64,000 nucleotides of DNA from Lateolabrax maculatus (taxonomy: Eukaryota; Chordata; Actinopteri; Acropomatiformes; Lateolabracidae): NCBI GenBank assembly GCA_031216445.1, contig CM062205.1, positions 17,768,001 through 17,832,000 on the forward strand. The letters run 5' to 3'. Positions 1-12,100 of this stretch are shown here, piece after piece. The notes beneath the pieces were generated by a model. It did no database searches, was not told where the DNA came from, and saw only the letters and a program-made list of their open reading frames with translations. Position 1 is the stretch's first letter, and each line of letters opens with the position of its first letter. A program made the translations under genes and the position numbers.

Positions 1-103
1 AGCTAACGTTGGCCTGCTTGGTTTCTCATGCAGCTCATGAAACCGCAGCTAACTGCTGCTAACGTTACTAACAGAGGCTCGTTCTCAGCGCTCACATACT
101 TAC

Positions 104-127
104 ATTCAACACTTTTCTTTCGGACAT
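104..127 (-). CDS. yju2: yju2 (ccdc94) splicing factor, first coding exon only
   Basis: Read on the minus strand, an ATG at 127 opens eight codons, MSERKVLN, followed directly by a strong splice donor (GTAAGTATG, 103 down to 95). MSERKVLN is the N-terminus I know for YJU2/CCDC94, a zinc-binding step-one splicing factor that joins the spliceosome and stabilises the branch helix. The exon ends in phase 0, so the next residue should start a new exon beyond the left edge of the window. An ETS site and a GC box lie upstream, as expected for a housekeeping gene. Human YJU2 is on 19p13.3, like gadd45b, gng7 and diras1 here. Only eight residues are visible, so the call rests on an exact N-terminus, donor and synteny. 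Confidence 0.72.
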
Positions 128-303
128 TGTTGCTTTTGCTGGAAACCCAAGGTAGAGAGTGAAACGTTAGGGTAATTAGACTGAGGACTATTTCCACAAC
201 ACTGCTAACCAGCTGCTACAAATAGGCTGCACTCTTCACTTCCGGTTGGGTCATAATCAAAGTGGCTGAAAGTGAGCTGCTGCCCCCCTGCGGCGGGGGC
301 GAG
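128..303 (-). promoter_or_regulatory. yju2: yju2 promoter / 5' UTR with ETS and GC-box motifs
   Basis: The stretch upstream of the yju2 ATG carries ACTTCCGG at 238-245, an ETS/GABP-type site in antisense orientation about 110 bp before the ATG, and a GC-rich run at 292-303 (GGCGGGGGCGAG). No TATA box is seen. This is the usual makeup of a housekeeping promoter. The transcription start cannot be placed. Confidence 0.5.
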
Positions 304-1563
304 TAGTTACAACAACACAATACAGGAGAGCAAGGATATAATCAGATAAATACAGGCAATTACAGGTGAGTAAAACTTCTTAAACAAGTGTATTATTATG
401 AATCTCTACTTCATCAGGTTTAAGTTAATATTAATTTAAAATTTCCCCCTTGATGTTCTCTTTTCTGATAGATATTCTGCACCATAGTATTGATCAATGG
501 TACAATCTTTTCTATGAGCTGCTGTGGAAAGCAATGGAGTAATAAAAAAAGGCTCTTTGGGTTGTAATCTAAGAATCTATGGAGGAAAATAAACTCACTG
601 GAACTTGTATGTTAATGTTTATTGTTTATTTATTTGGATTCCCATTAGCTGTAACCACTGCAACAGCTACTCTTTCAGTGGTCTATGAGAACAAAAATGA
701 AAACTGCAAACTACATAAATATTGTGTCAAACACCCCAAAACCAGATCTTAAAATATATATTATATATTTACATTGAATTTATCCAACTTGAATGAGTCA
801 TTGGCTTTATGTTGACCGCTGCCCTCATTTCTGTGGAGATCATGTGGAGGAATGGCCTCTCAGGGATAACGTAAATTGTCAGTGACATGGGGTCTCTAAT
901 AGGGTTGGTGTGTAAACACACACACACATAGACACACACAGAGGCTTACATTGCTTATGGGCTGGTTAAGGTTGTTCCAACAAAGGAAATTGGATCCTGA
1001 TTACAGATTTATGTCAGTGTGGGTTAACCTGAGGTCTGATTTCTGCTTTATTGAACAGAGGCGACAGGAGAAGATAGACAGAATAGATTAGCAGCAAAGC
1101 ATGGGGGAGGATATGGTTTGTGTTTACAAAAGTTACCCTCCACAAGAGGGTAGAGTATTATGTTTTAGATCAAACCTTACGATGTAGTGTACTTTCTCAT
1201 TTGGATTTGAACAGTTTTGTTCAGTGACAGTTTTATGTACTGTATGTGATGAGTTCTCATCTTAAATCTGACACATCAAAATGACTCAGTGATGAGTCAG
1301 ATATATGTTTAACGGAAAAGGGTTCATTTGCACACAAAAAGCCTTAGTAGCATTTAAACATAGACACATTTTGAAGGAAAAGGACTTTGAGCCCCATTCT
1401 CCCACCAGATTTCTTCATCAAATACGTTTTATGAAATGTAAATCCACCTTTAACCATCCTCGATGTCGTCCGGTCAGGTCCCTTCCTGTGATCATCCAAA
1501 CATACAAAGGTGCTGAGCGGTGTCACCCATGTCAAAATGTCCATGAATATTTCAGAGGCTGGC
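304..1563. other. Intergenic DNA between yju2 (-) and cart (+)
   Basis: AT-rich sequence between two divergent genes. It holds a probable repeat fragment at 615-960 with a short CA run near 918-945. I see no supported coding exon; the small ORF at 1305-1595 has no recognisable similarity and runs into the CART promoter. Confidence 0.6.
615..960. repeat. Probable dispersed repeat fragment
   Basis: A T-rich start followed by a block resembling a fish interspersed repeat (GGATTCCCATTAGCTGTAAC and 'caacagctactctttc') ending in a CA-rich run. The family is recalled, not searched. A T-rich start suggests a reverse-strand poly-A retroelement tail. Confidence 0.35.
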
Positions 1564-1596
1564 TGATGTCAACGGCAACTGGAAAGCGCCTATAAA
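1564..1596 (+). promoter_or_regulatory. cartpt: cart core promoter: CRE-like site and TATA box
   Basis: TGATGTCA at 1564-1571 is one mismatch from the cAMP response element TGACGTCA. A TATAAA box follows at 1591-1596, about 100 bp before the ATG. Mammalian CART transcription is known to respond to cAMP/CREB through a proximal CRE, so a CRE-like site just upstream of the TATA box fits. Confidence 0.6.
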
Positions 1597-1686
1597 GAGG
1601 GGGCTCTCTGTGCAGGAGACCTCCAAAACCCTCCACACCTCCAGGTCTCACCACCGGCTGAAGAGAAGGACTCCTCCTGTTTGTGT

Positions 1687-1703
1687 TTTAGCACCATGGT
1701 CAG
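1687..1703 (+). promoter_or_regulatory. cartpt: RE1/NRSE-like REST site across the cart start codon
   Basis: TTTAGCACCATGGTCAG matches the RE1 consensus NTYAGMRCCNNRGMSAG at 16 of 17 positions; the mismatch is T at 1700. The CART ATG (1696-1698) lies in the spacer of the motif. REST represses neuronal genes outside neurons, and CART is a neuropeptide gene. Part of the match is also a Kozak context, so chance is possible. Confidence 0.42.
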
Positions 1704-2425
1704 CGCTCGGACTCTCCTCCTGGCGGCCACCTGCTGCTGCACCTTCCTGTGGCTCGCCCGGGCAGACGACTCCTCGCTGGAGACGCGCTCGCTGGATTTC
1801 CCCCTGAAAACCCAACAGGAGAAAGACCTGGTGAGAGAGCTTGCAAGGGATGTGGTGGGTGTGAAATGTGTTTTGTCAAGTTTTTAAAAGCAACATTTTT
1901 TTCTTTGTCTCTGCAGATTGACGCGTTGCAAGAAGTTTTGGAGAAGCTGAGGAGCAAAGAGATGCCCTTAGAGAAGAAGCTTGGCTGGCTGCCATCGGTA
2001 TGTGGACAGGGAATGTTACTTTGCCAACTTTAAAATTCGTCTCTGTTTTTGTAATATTCTCAGAATTTATAACATCTAGAAATATGCAAAAAAAAAAAAA
2101 AATTTTTCGGAGATATTGTCTCAGAGCATACAAGACACAGGTTGTACAAGAAGGGTTTTGCCTCGTTTAGAAGATTTTATAATAAGTTTTTGAACTTGGA
2201 AATCAAAACATACGCGTAAATTGAACTTTTGGAAATACTGTTCAGGTTTTACCAAGAAAATAAGTGTACACCCTGTATCAGCATTTTCATGGATTTGTGT
2301 TGTTTCTATCATTGCAGTGTGACGCGGGAGAGCCGTGCGCCGTGCGTAAAGGCGCGCGTATCGGCACGCTGTGCAGCTGTCCCCGGGGGACTTCCTGTAA
2401 CTTTTTTGTTCTCAAGTGTTTGTGA
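1696..2425 (+). CDS. cartpt: Cocaine- and amphetamine-regulated transcript (CART) prepropeptide
   Basis: Three coding exons at 1696-1830, 1917-1997 and 2318-2425, all phase 0, give 107 residues. Residues 1-23 form a signal peptide (hydrophobic, ending LARA before DDSS). The C-terminal domain has the six CART cysteines at 73, 79, 91, 93, 99 and 106 and the family ending KCL. It keeps the conserved core AVRKGARIG. CART is a secreted neuropeptide acting in appetite, reward and stress circuits. A Lys-Lys at 65-66 precedes a predicted 41-residue peptide (67-107), the size of mammalian CART II. The upstream Lys-Arg that yields mammalian CART I reads Lys-Glu here (59-60). The next gene downstream is map1s, echoing CARTPT-MAP1B in human. 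Fish have several cart paralogues; I do not assign a number. Confidence 0.95.
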
Positions 2426-2506
2426 AGGAGAAACATTTAAAAAGATGCAAGAAAAACACAAGGAGAGAGTTCAGGGGCTTTCTGTTGTCACTCTCTTTGT
2501 GACAAA

Positions 2507-2547
2507 AATAAAATAAAAAAAACACGATGTAATGTGTGATTAATAAA
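2507..2547 (+). terminator. cartpt: cart polyadenylation signals
   Basis: AATAAA at 2507-2512 and again at 2542-2547. The second is followed by a T-rich stretch near 2550-2562, the usual downstream element, so it is the better candidate. Confidence 0.6.
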
Positions 2548-3160
2548 GGATGTTTTTTCTTTAATAAACTTAGACTGGAACGTGTTAGAATATAGATTTT
2601 TGAATAGATTAGGAGGTCTGCATGCATATGTCCCTCTTCATGTGAATGTTTACGGTCGTGGCACAGCTGGGGGTTATTTGTGTAGGATTGTGGTAACTTG
2701 TGCCGGACTTTGAATGTAGTTTTTGTCATAACTCCTTGTTTGTTTGTTTGTTTCCTTATTATTTTTCTTTGTTGTTGTCCCTGTGATGGCCTAGCATCGG
2801 TTTCTAAACACATTTGTAAGATAAGGAGGTCAATAAATGAACTGAATTATATCCAAGTGTCTGTGTGTCTGTTCTGCACTCTTATAAAGAGAAACACATC
2901 GGTAGCCAATTAGCAGCTGGATTTTCTGTAATTTTCCCATCAACATCCCCTGTTGGTGCTTCGCCTTTGATTACAGCTACTGAAGCACTTAAAGGATAAC
3001 AATAAAGGAACAAAGCATATCGATTCCCCTGCCAGGTGCCATCAATAATTCAGCCTCTTCCGACACGTTCCCCGATGCACCGCTGCATTCGCGCACACCA
3101 GCCGTCCTCTCCCGGCAATAAAAGGCGCTGTCAGGCTTTTTTTTTTTTTTTTTTTTTTTC
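2548..3160. other. Intergenic DNA between cart and map1s
   Basis: About 600 bp with no supported exon. It ends in a poly-T tract at 3138-3159 just before the map1s promoter. ORFs on the minus strand here get lysine runs from that tract and are not genes. Confidence 0.6.
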
Positions 3161-3172
3161 CCAATGACATCA
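3161..3172 (+). promoter_or_regulatory. map1s: CCAAT box and CRE-like site before map1s
   Basis: CCAAT at 3161-3165 overlaps TGACATCA at 3165-3172, one mismatch from a CRE, about 25 bp before the map1s ATG, with no TATA box. The sequence becomes CpG-rich from here through exon 1. Transcription may start close to the ATG. Confidence 0.35.
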
Positions 3173-3194
3173 CATCCAAGTGCGAGTTTCCAAC

Positions 3195-6100
3195 ATGGCG
3201 TCCGGCCGGGTGCTGGAGAGGGAGGTCCAGGAGGAGCCGGGGCGCGCTGCAGCCGCAAAGCTCGACCCGAGCCTCCGCAAATACTCCCTGCTCATCATCA
3301 TCGGACGCACCGCTCAGCCCGGGCAGACGGGACACATCAGCAGGGAGATTGAACGAGGTACGTCGGTCCCGACCCGCCTCTCTCAGTCGCTTCGCTCTTT
3401 TTTTTTTTTTTGTCGCTCCCCACCTTTTATATTCGGATTTAACATTCACATCCCTGCAAGTTCTCGTCGCCTGAATCCCACGCTGACCCCCACTGCAGTG
3501 TTCGTGTGATTTTCTCCACCCTGCTGGCCGAGGATGCGTCATCTGGCTGTGCTCCACCATCAGCATCACCTCATCCCTCCGGGCCACACTGGAACTAAAA
3601 GCAGTCTGGTAGCGCCTTTCGCCCTCGGTATTTTGGGACGCAAGGAGAAGCTTCTGGGGAAACGTTGCATTCGGGCATGTTGGTAGTCAGCCAACACGTA
3701 GCCACTTGTGAACGATGTGCCATTAACCTTTGTGTGTTTATGCAAAGCAGTAACTGTATAGACTGTAGGCAGGCTGGTAGACAGACATCACAGTCTGTGC
3801 GGGTAGGCTACAGTTCTAGATGTGTGTAAGGAAGGGACATTTGAGCGCATAATTTATGTAGAAAAAAAAAACCCTGCATATAGTCTGTAAATAAATAAGG
3901 GATGAGACACACAAGGACAGAAATAAAGACAGAGATATTCCTCATTGTCATTAGGCCTATCAACAGTTCATCACTGTCCAGGCATGTATTTTTCAAGTAC
4001 TACAGTGTGTTTTTTTAAGTCTAGAAATCTGTTCTTTATCTTTATCATATCTTTCTTATATGTTGTGTCATACCCTCACTGGCCACTTTATTACGCATGT
4101 ACAGTCTAATGCAATCCAATACAACAACTCTGCTATTCATTTATTTCCATTTTCCTTAAATAAAGGAACTTTTTAATACTGTATTAGATTCGGAGTATCT
4201 CACATCATCTGGTAAACTGTACATTAATGAAATTTGCACATTACAACTTTCACAGTTTTGTTTTGGACAATCTGTATGTAAATATGTATGTAAAGCCAAT
4301 TGTTGCCTCATGCGACACATATGTGCTTTATGTCTCCAGGTATTCAGTCATGGGACGTCGACTTAAAATCCTGTAACCTGAACCTCTATCTCCAAGAATT
4401 TCTCTCCCGTCACACGGCGTCCTTTAAGGGTGCAGGTAGGTGATAGTTTGTTTATTTGACTCCTTGCCCAAACTCTTTGACGTGTTATCTCACAGAAAGC
4501 CCCGTCCCCATGGTAACCCGCCAGTTTGGCTGGTCTGGGGTCACCGAGGAAGGAAGGAAGGGAAGTGGAGGAGCAGTCGGGTGATTGTTAAACATGGGTG
4601 GGCCCTTTAGACGGAAAACAATAGAGACATTCAACCAAGCTGTGCCACCTCTCTTTTTCCAACTGTTGCAGCCTTTCAGTATGCAGAGCTGAGGACAAAC
4701 ATCAGAGTCAGACAGTCGTGTTTCAACTGAGCTGTACAAGAACAAACACATCTCTTTCTAGGGAGTACAATATGGCCCCCAGAGAGGTTGCCTGTATGTG
4801 ATAAATACTACTGTAGTGAAATCTCTTTTTGAAAGGCATAGAGCTCAGATTAAAGATAGAAGGTGAGAGGTGACTTGAAGAAATAGTTTGACATTTTGGG
4901 AAACATGTCCATTTGCTTTCTAGCTAAGAGTTAGATGAGAGGGCCGATATGTTTGTGGTTAAACAAGGGTTCATGTGCTGGACTATTTCTTAACTGGGCC
5001 AGCGACTTTCTGAAGTCTTCGCTGGTTGCCTGGCAACTTCACAGTGACGACACCACTATACAGAGAAAAAACACAATTTGACGAATTAAAGAAATGAAAT
5101 AAAATGTGATAATTAGTGAGCTTTAGAGGCTGGTAGGCAGATTTTGTTACCTTTGGACAGAGCCAGGTTTTCCCATATATCCAGCCTTAATGCTGGCTGT
5201 AGATTCATATTTAGCTTACATACATGCAAGAGGTATTGATCTTTATTGTGTATACTATATATATATATAAGTATAAGTATTGCATCACAAAAATGTTTCA
5301 CATTTGGACTTCTGCATGTCACTGTAATGTAATGTAATTCAGTGCAATAACCAGTGAGGAAATGGCGACCATTCCTGCTTTCCAATTTTTTAATCAAATT
5401 GAACTGAAAGACAAAGAAACGTTTCTACCTATTTGAGTCATTATTTTCTAGCCTGCTGTGTCCGGTTCTGTTGATCCAGTCCCCCTCAGACTGGATATTC
5501 ACTGCAGATTGAGTTAACTTGGCATTTCATCCTCAGACAATCCTTCTGACTCAGCTGTTCCACTCTTCTTCCTTCCTCTTTTTCGCCGAGGGAGTCAATC
5601 ACCCGTATCCTCGTTCATTTTCTCATTGACTTCTTTGAGTTCCCCTCGTATTATCTTCTGGCTTCTTGCTCACTGCTCAGATCTGCCGGCTTGTTTCCAA
5701 ACTCTCTCAGCTCTGACTTTCCCCATCTCTTGTTTGCTTTCCCTTGGCTGTCTGCCTGTCTGGACTTCTCTTTCTATTCTCTGTTTTTCTCTCTGCCCCC
5801 TCAGGGCAGAAGTGTCTGCGCCACACTACCAGAGTGTTGGACACTCAGGTGTTGATCAGTCCATCTCAGGAACAGGTTCATTCAGAGGTGAGGGAATAAA
5901 TCCTGGTTCCTTGACCAAGCCAGGTGTTATAATGAAGCAGTTGTGCAAGTATTCAGATTTTGATTTATTTTTATCACAGTTTTTAATAATGAAAATCAAT
6001 TAGAATTATAATATTTTTCAAAATGAGATCTGACACATAGCAGGGAATTATTGTTTTGTTGAGCTTTCTATTTTAATTCAGTTTATACAGGAATTTGACA

Positions 6101-9100
6101 GTATTATGATTTTCATATGATTGCAGATAATATCATGCATATATAGTGAAGCATTCATATGATTTAATGAGAAAATATTGTATTTTAAGAATTCATTGAT
6201 CTGACAAGTATTTACCTGATAATAAAATATTTGTTTTGCCTAAAAAATTTCAGAAAAAAGGAAAATGCCATCAACTGGTTTGTATTGTTGCTTGAAAAGT
6301 GGCTCAAATATGAGTAATAAATTATCAAAATAGTTGTCAATTAGTTTATGCTTATTGAGCTAAAAAGCCAGTAAAGTTATATTATGCATTTTCTTTTATT
6401 TTTTATTTCTCCCATTTGCTGTCCTTTTACTTCTGATTATGGGGGAATAAAACAACATTGCAAAATGAAGAAACCTTTCCATCTCTCCCTTGCTTGGCCA
6501 GGTGTTTGCTCTGCTGTCCAGGGATTCGGCCCATAAGCTGTTGATCTTGGCTGGCCAGAGTGTGGAGGAAAGTGGAGACGTGTTGTTTCACAGAGGACTG
6601 TTCTCACCACGCCAACTGAAACGAATACTAACAGAGCAGGTACGACAGTGTCTCTCTCTGACTTTTATTTTTTTGCCAATAAAAGTTGAGTTGTTACTTC
6701 ATCTGCTTATTAGGTGGATGTAATTTTGAACATCTATAAATTGAGGCATATTTTAGAGCTGCAACTAACAGTTACTTTTACTATCGTTTAATCTGACGAT
6801 AACACCATATAAGATAAGATGTGCTGATAATATTGACATGGTTAATTTATTTATTCAAACTATTGCAAAACATACTGTACAGTTATAAGAAAATAATCTA
6901 TTAGATGTATGGTGCTAAAATGCTCTGTCTTTAGTTCATAGATCAAGAGAGCTCTGCCTCCTCCAAACTCAGTCTGACCCTTAGCTGCCCCAACATCGGT
7001 CAGTGGAGGACGACTCTCTTGGGAAACCAACCTCTGCAGGGTCCGTTCACGCTGCACATCAATCCCCCAGAGGTGCTGCCTGCCATGGAGGCCCTGGGGG
7101 AATTCACCTCCCTCGTCTCTGGTACCCTTTCTCCTCCATCTTCCTTCGACCTCCTGCCTCCTCCCACCACTGTGGGTTTTCTCAAGCTGTCCCGCCCCTG
7201 CTGCTACGTGTTCCCTGCCGGCCGCGGTGACTGTGCCTTTTTCGCCGTTAACGGGTTCACGGTGCTGGTGGACGGCGGTTCGGACTCTCAGGCCTGCTTC
7301 TGGAAGCTGGTCCGCCACCTCGACCGAGTTGATGCGGTTTTGTTGACGCACATTGGGACAGAGAACCTCCCTGGGGTCAACACCTTCCTGGAGAGGAAGG
7401 TGGCTGAGTTGGAGCTAAGCTCTGATATTAAAGGTAAGAAGTCAAGTCAATTTTTTATTTTTATTTGTACAAATTATGCCTCAAAGGGCTTTAGAATCAG
7501 TTCAGCATAAATCCTTAGACCCTTAGAAACGGGGTAGAAATGTCAGGAAGAGCAGCAGAGGAGGATCCCTCTTCCAAGAAACAAGGATGGTGATATAATG
7601 AGGAAATGTTGTTAGGAGTGTGAGATTTCTCTGTCTTCTTTACCTGTTTCACATTCATCTTTCCTTTTTGTTCATGTGTGCCTCTTTGTCTTTGTATTCT
7701 TTTGTCTGAACAGATGACTCGTCTAAGAGGCTCATCTCCCCAGAGCTTGGAGTTGTGTTCTTTAACGCCCCCAGCAGATTGCAGGTGGAAGAACAGCCTT
7801 GTGAGTGATGCATTTAAAGCTACTCTAGTACAGCACTGAACGAAATATGACTGGGCAGGGAGTATGAGCCAGAATCCCTCCTGTTATCATATAGGCTACA
7901 CGTATATTAACATGTACATTTGCAATATTTTGGAAGGTACTTGATGAACTACTTTGCTCAGCTGGGTCCCAGCTGTATTTCTAATGTGAGCAATTGCACC
8001 AAGTAAAGTTATCATTCTTCTCATGTCAGGTGTAGACAATGTACTGAAGAGCACACGCCAGGCGGCCCTCACCCTTCAGTTTTTAAAGAAGTTAGACATC
8101 AGACCACAGGCAATGTTTCGGCCACAAGGGGTCCCCATTGAGCCGTTAACCCTTTTCCAGAAGATGGGAGTGGGACAGTTGGACTTATACATCCTCAGCC
8201 CCGGCAAAAACAGTCAGGAGTACCAGGCATTCATGCAAAACTGGCCCGATGGAGGGTCATCAACGTCCATATCCCAAACTCTTCCCCTCACTGCCCTGGC
8301 CTCAGTATCTGCCCTGCTTGTGTGGCACCCAGCGTGTCCCCAGGAGAAGGTGGTCAGGGTGCTGTTCCCTGGTGTTACTCCACAGGATAAGCTGCTGCAG
8401 GGGTTGGAGAAGCTGAAGGGGTTAGCCTTCCTCCAGAAACCCACTGTGACCACCGGGGACATGGAGAGGCTGGGGGAGGACAGAAAGACCAAGAGGACAG
8501 AGAGCCAGGACAGTGGCAGGTCACAAGGGAAGGAGCCAACACCCAAACATGGAAAAGAGCGGGGAGTTAAAGAAGAGGGGAAAGAGCCATTGGTAAGAGA
8601 AAAAGGAAAAGTATTAAATGGATTTGCGACAAAAGATGCTGATAAAACCAAAATCAAAGAGACAGGTGTAAAGCAAAAAGCAGCATCATCAGAGAAGAAT
8701 ACTTCAAAGAAAGGAGGAGGGAGAGATGGCAAAAAGGAGGAGAAGACTGGCAATAAAGAGGAAAGTGGTGTTTTGAGGAATGATCAGGGGAAAAAGGATG
8801 TTCTCCCTCCCAAACCAAAGAATGAAAATAAAACTAAGCTCAAGAAGGAAGCAAAAAATGACTCTAAAACAGGGGCAAAGAAAACAAGAAAACCATCAGG
8901 AAAAGAGGCAAATAATGGAAAAAAGGTACATGTAAACACTGAATTGCCAAACAACAACTCAACAAAACCTGACACTGGGACTGAGTTAGAAATCCCTGAG
9001 CCAGAAGGTCTTGAGAAAGAGTCTGAAGAGAACCTGTGTGGCTCCAAGATGTCTACCCCTGAGGATATGACAGCCGATTTTCTCAGACTCCGGGAGGAAA

Positions 9101-12100
9101 CTGAGTTGCAGGTGGAAACAGCTGATAAAGGAAAGCAGAAAAGCAGTGATCCAGGAAATGAAAAGAGCCTTGTAAGTCTGAGCAAAGACACAAGTAATGA
9201 AGCTGCTGTTACACTAGGGGAAGAAGCAGCAGGTGGCGCAGGGATAAGGGGAGGCAAGAGTGGTGATAATGGAGGGCAAGATAAGGCTTGGACTAGAGCG
9301 AAAGCTGATGTAGACTTGCAAAAAGCAATTGTAGACCAGCCTGGAAATGCTATCAAACCAGCAAAGGTTGTAGGATTTCCGTCTCCCTTGAACAACGTGG
9401 CAAAGAACGAGTGCACAGTCCAGCTAGACATAACCCCGACTGAATACACCCTCCTGGACGGGGCTCTGAGAAACAGCCCTCATTCGCAATCCTCTCCAGA
9501 GAACCAGGCCCCTGTCAGCCCTGACGAGGAGACCGTGGAGCCCGCCTCCCCTGATTCACGGCCCAACAGTGCAGGCCACACTCCTTACTGTCTGTCCCCA
9601 GATGATGTGTGGTGCAACAGGGCCACTCTCAGCAGGTTACAGGGCCAGGTGGGCGACTTAGAGTCAGCCGATGTCAACCAGACAAATGGATCATCCAAGC
9701 AAAGTGAGGACCAGCTGAGCCAGCCCAAAACCACTCCAGAGGGCCACACAAACACCAGAGAGAAGCACCTAAGTTTCCTTTCCTTGGGTTCATTTAAAGG
9801 TGGATCTTCAGACCCCTCTCTCTCTGTCGCTACCACCACCACTACACACTCCATGCCAGCAGAGGTGAGCTCACCTCAGTCCACAGAAGTAGATGAATCA
9901 CTATCCATGTCTTTAGAGCAGGGACCAACAACTTTGAGCCAGAGAGACGGGGATGACAGTGTTCATCACTCCAACTCCAATGGAGGCCATTTTGTGGGGA
10001 TGTCTTTACCAATGAAGAAGCCTCCAAGATCTTTAGGGCCGGGTTCGGAAATGGGGCGGCCTCCAGCTCCGAACACACTTCATTTTGAGGCGTCGGCTCA
10101 CGACGTGGACCTGTGTCTGGTTTCGCCCTGCGAGTTCAAGCATTTCAAACCGTCAGACTCCACCTCAGGCGCGAGCGAGCCCTCCAGGGGAGCTTTCACT
10201 CCACATCATCCCGGCAACAACAACAACCCCAAGGACACGTCACCCAGCGAGTCAAACGCCCCCGTCTGCACAGAGGACTGTCCGTCCACCACAGCAGATG
10301 GAGCGCTGGACTCAGATGAGGATGAGTCGTGTAGTGAGCCGTCTAACTCCCCCCACGACCTCTGCGCCAATCAGGCTCTGCCCCAGGACCCTCTTCCAGC
10401 CCCTCTCAGGGACAGTCCGCCCCTGCCCCCACATCCTGACGCCTCCATGCCCGTTCCTCAGTCTGACTCTGATGCTCATGGGAAGAGAGCCAAAGCCAGT
10501 GGCATGCGAGGGAAAAAGATGTCAGCAGTGAGTCTAAACTAAAACTAAAGTGTTTTTGTTTTATTGTGGCTGGAATCAAGCTTCAGCATCCCTGTGCCAG
10601 AGGTGCTGGGGAATCATTAAAGTATAGCATTATGTCCTCTTTCACTATTTAGTTTCGGTCACAGTTGAAATCTTGAATCTATTTTTAAAAAAGTAAAAGC
10701 AACTGTAATTATAATCACGGGCATGATATTAAAACATATATATATACATATATATGTTTTTTCTTTGCTCATCTGGTCTTTGCTGAAAACTTTGATTAAA
10801 AATATAGAAAATATATTTAAATAAATGTAAGGCATTTGAAATATAAGCTATAAAGTTAAAGTTAAAGTTAACCATTCTGTTGTTATACTGGCAACAAATA
10901 TGTATTTTACATATTAAAATGAAACAACATAAACTGCATCTCTCTCTCCAAAAATCACCTTCAAGTAAGGAGATCATCAGCTTTTTTGTTTCCAGGTAAT
11001 TGAGGCCTCCCAACGATCAGGCTCAGGGAAAAGCAGGACAGGGATCCAAAGTGGAGTCGCAAAAGGAAATGTCCCTTCTGCTCGTACACCTTCCTCCAGC
11101 ACCCGCTCAACACCAGCAAAATCCTCACCCAATCCAGGTATGAGGTGTAAATGATATAAAGCACTGTAAATGTGTACTTTTTGTACTTTTCAGACTTGAG
11201 GGTGTCCACTGATTTCTATTGAATTGGTGTCTTGGCTATCAGCAGTTTCATGCAGCAGTTTCTCCCATCTTTCCTGTTACAGGCTCAAAGTCTACTTCCA
11301 TTGGGGAAGTCAGTGTGTATGTGGACCTGGCCTATATTCCCTCTGGAGCCTCATCTCCAACAGTCACTGTTGACTTCTTCAGATTCGTTCGCTCCTCCTG
11401 TTATATCATCAGTGGCGACAGTCCAGAGAGAGAAGAGCTCATGAGGCATACACTGGATGCACTACTGGATGGCAAGATATCCTGGCCTGACTCTATGCAG
11501 GTAGAAACAACCACACAACAGGATTCATGCATGTATATTGTATGATGTTGGTGGTGTTGGTGGTTGTCTTATACAGCAATGAGCCCTCTCGAAGAAAGGG
11601 CTTAGCAGTAAAAATGATGCTCTGTTGTTTTTCATGTAAATGAAGTTCACCGTTGCATCAAAGGTCCTATAGATTTTCCTCTGATAGTGTAAAGATCATC
11701 ATACAGGATTGATGTTGGATAAAGAATATATGCAGATTTCAACTAATTAAACTGAATTCAGCTCCTGTTATAACATTTCTTGTTATGTTAATGATCAAAG
11801 CAAGGTTCATATAAATGTGATTTTTTCAGCACAGTGTCCTTTATCATGGTGCTTCCAATGTCTTGCCACAACTGAATGACACCACAACCACAAACTGCAT
11901 TTACTAACAGGGCGGTTTCCATTTCATATACAGTTGAAACACTGTAAAACTGGCTACATGGTTCTCTAAATTAGTGGGTTCAATTCTTTTTTGGCAGTGG
12001 CAAAACAACAAATTCCTATTTCTTGCTCTAAAACACAAATTTAAGCTGTGTTCGTAATTGTACAGTTTTTTTTACGGAAACAAACTACATGGTTGCAGTT

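Noticed and set aside
3042..3587. 181-codon minus-strand frame across map1s exon 1
   Set aside because: Its lysine runs come from a poly-T tract, it is antisense to a clear map1s exon, and it has no similarity.
8214..9449. Two long minus-strand frames (179 and 221 codons) inside map1s exon 7
   Set aside because: They are antisense shadows of the large map1s exon, rich in Ser/Phe/Pro opposite its Lys/Glu codons.
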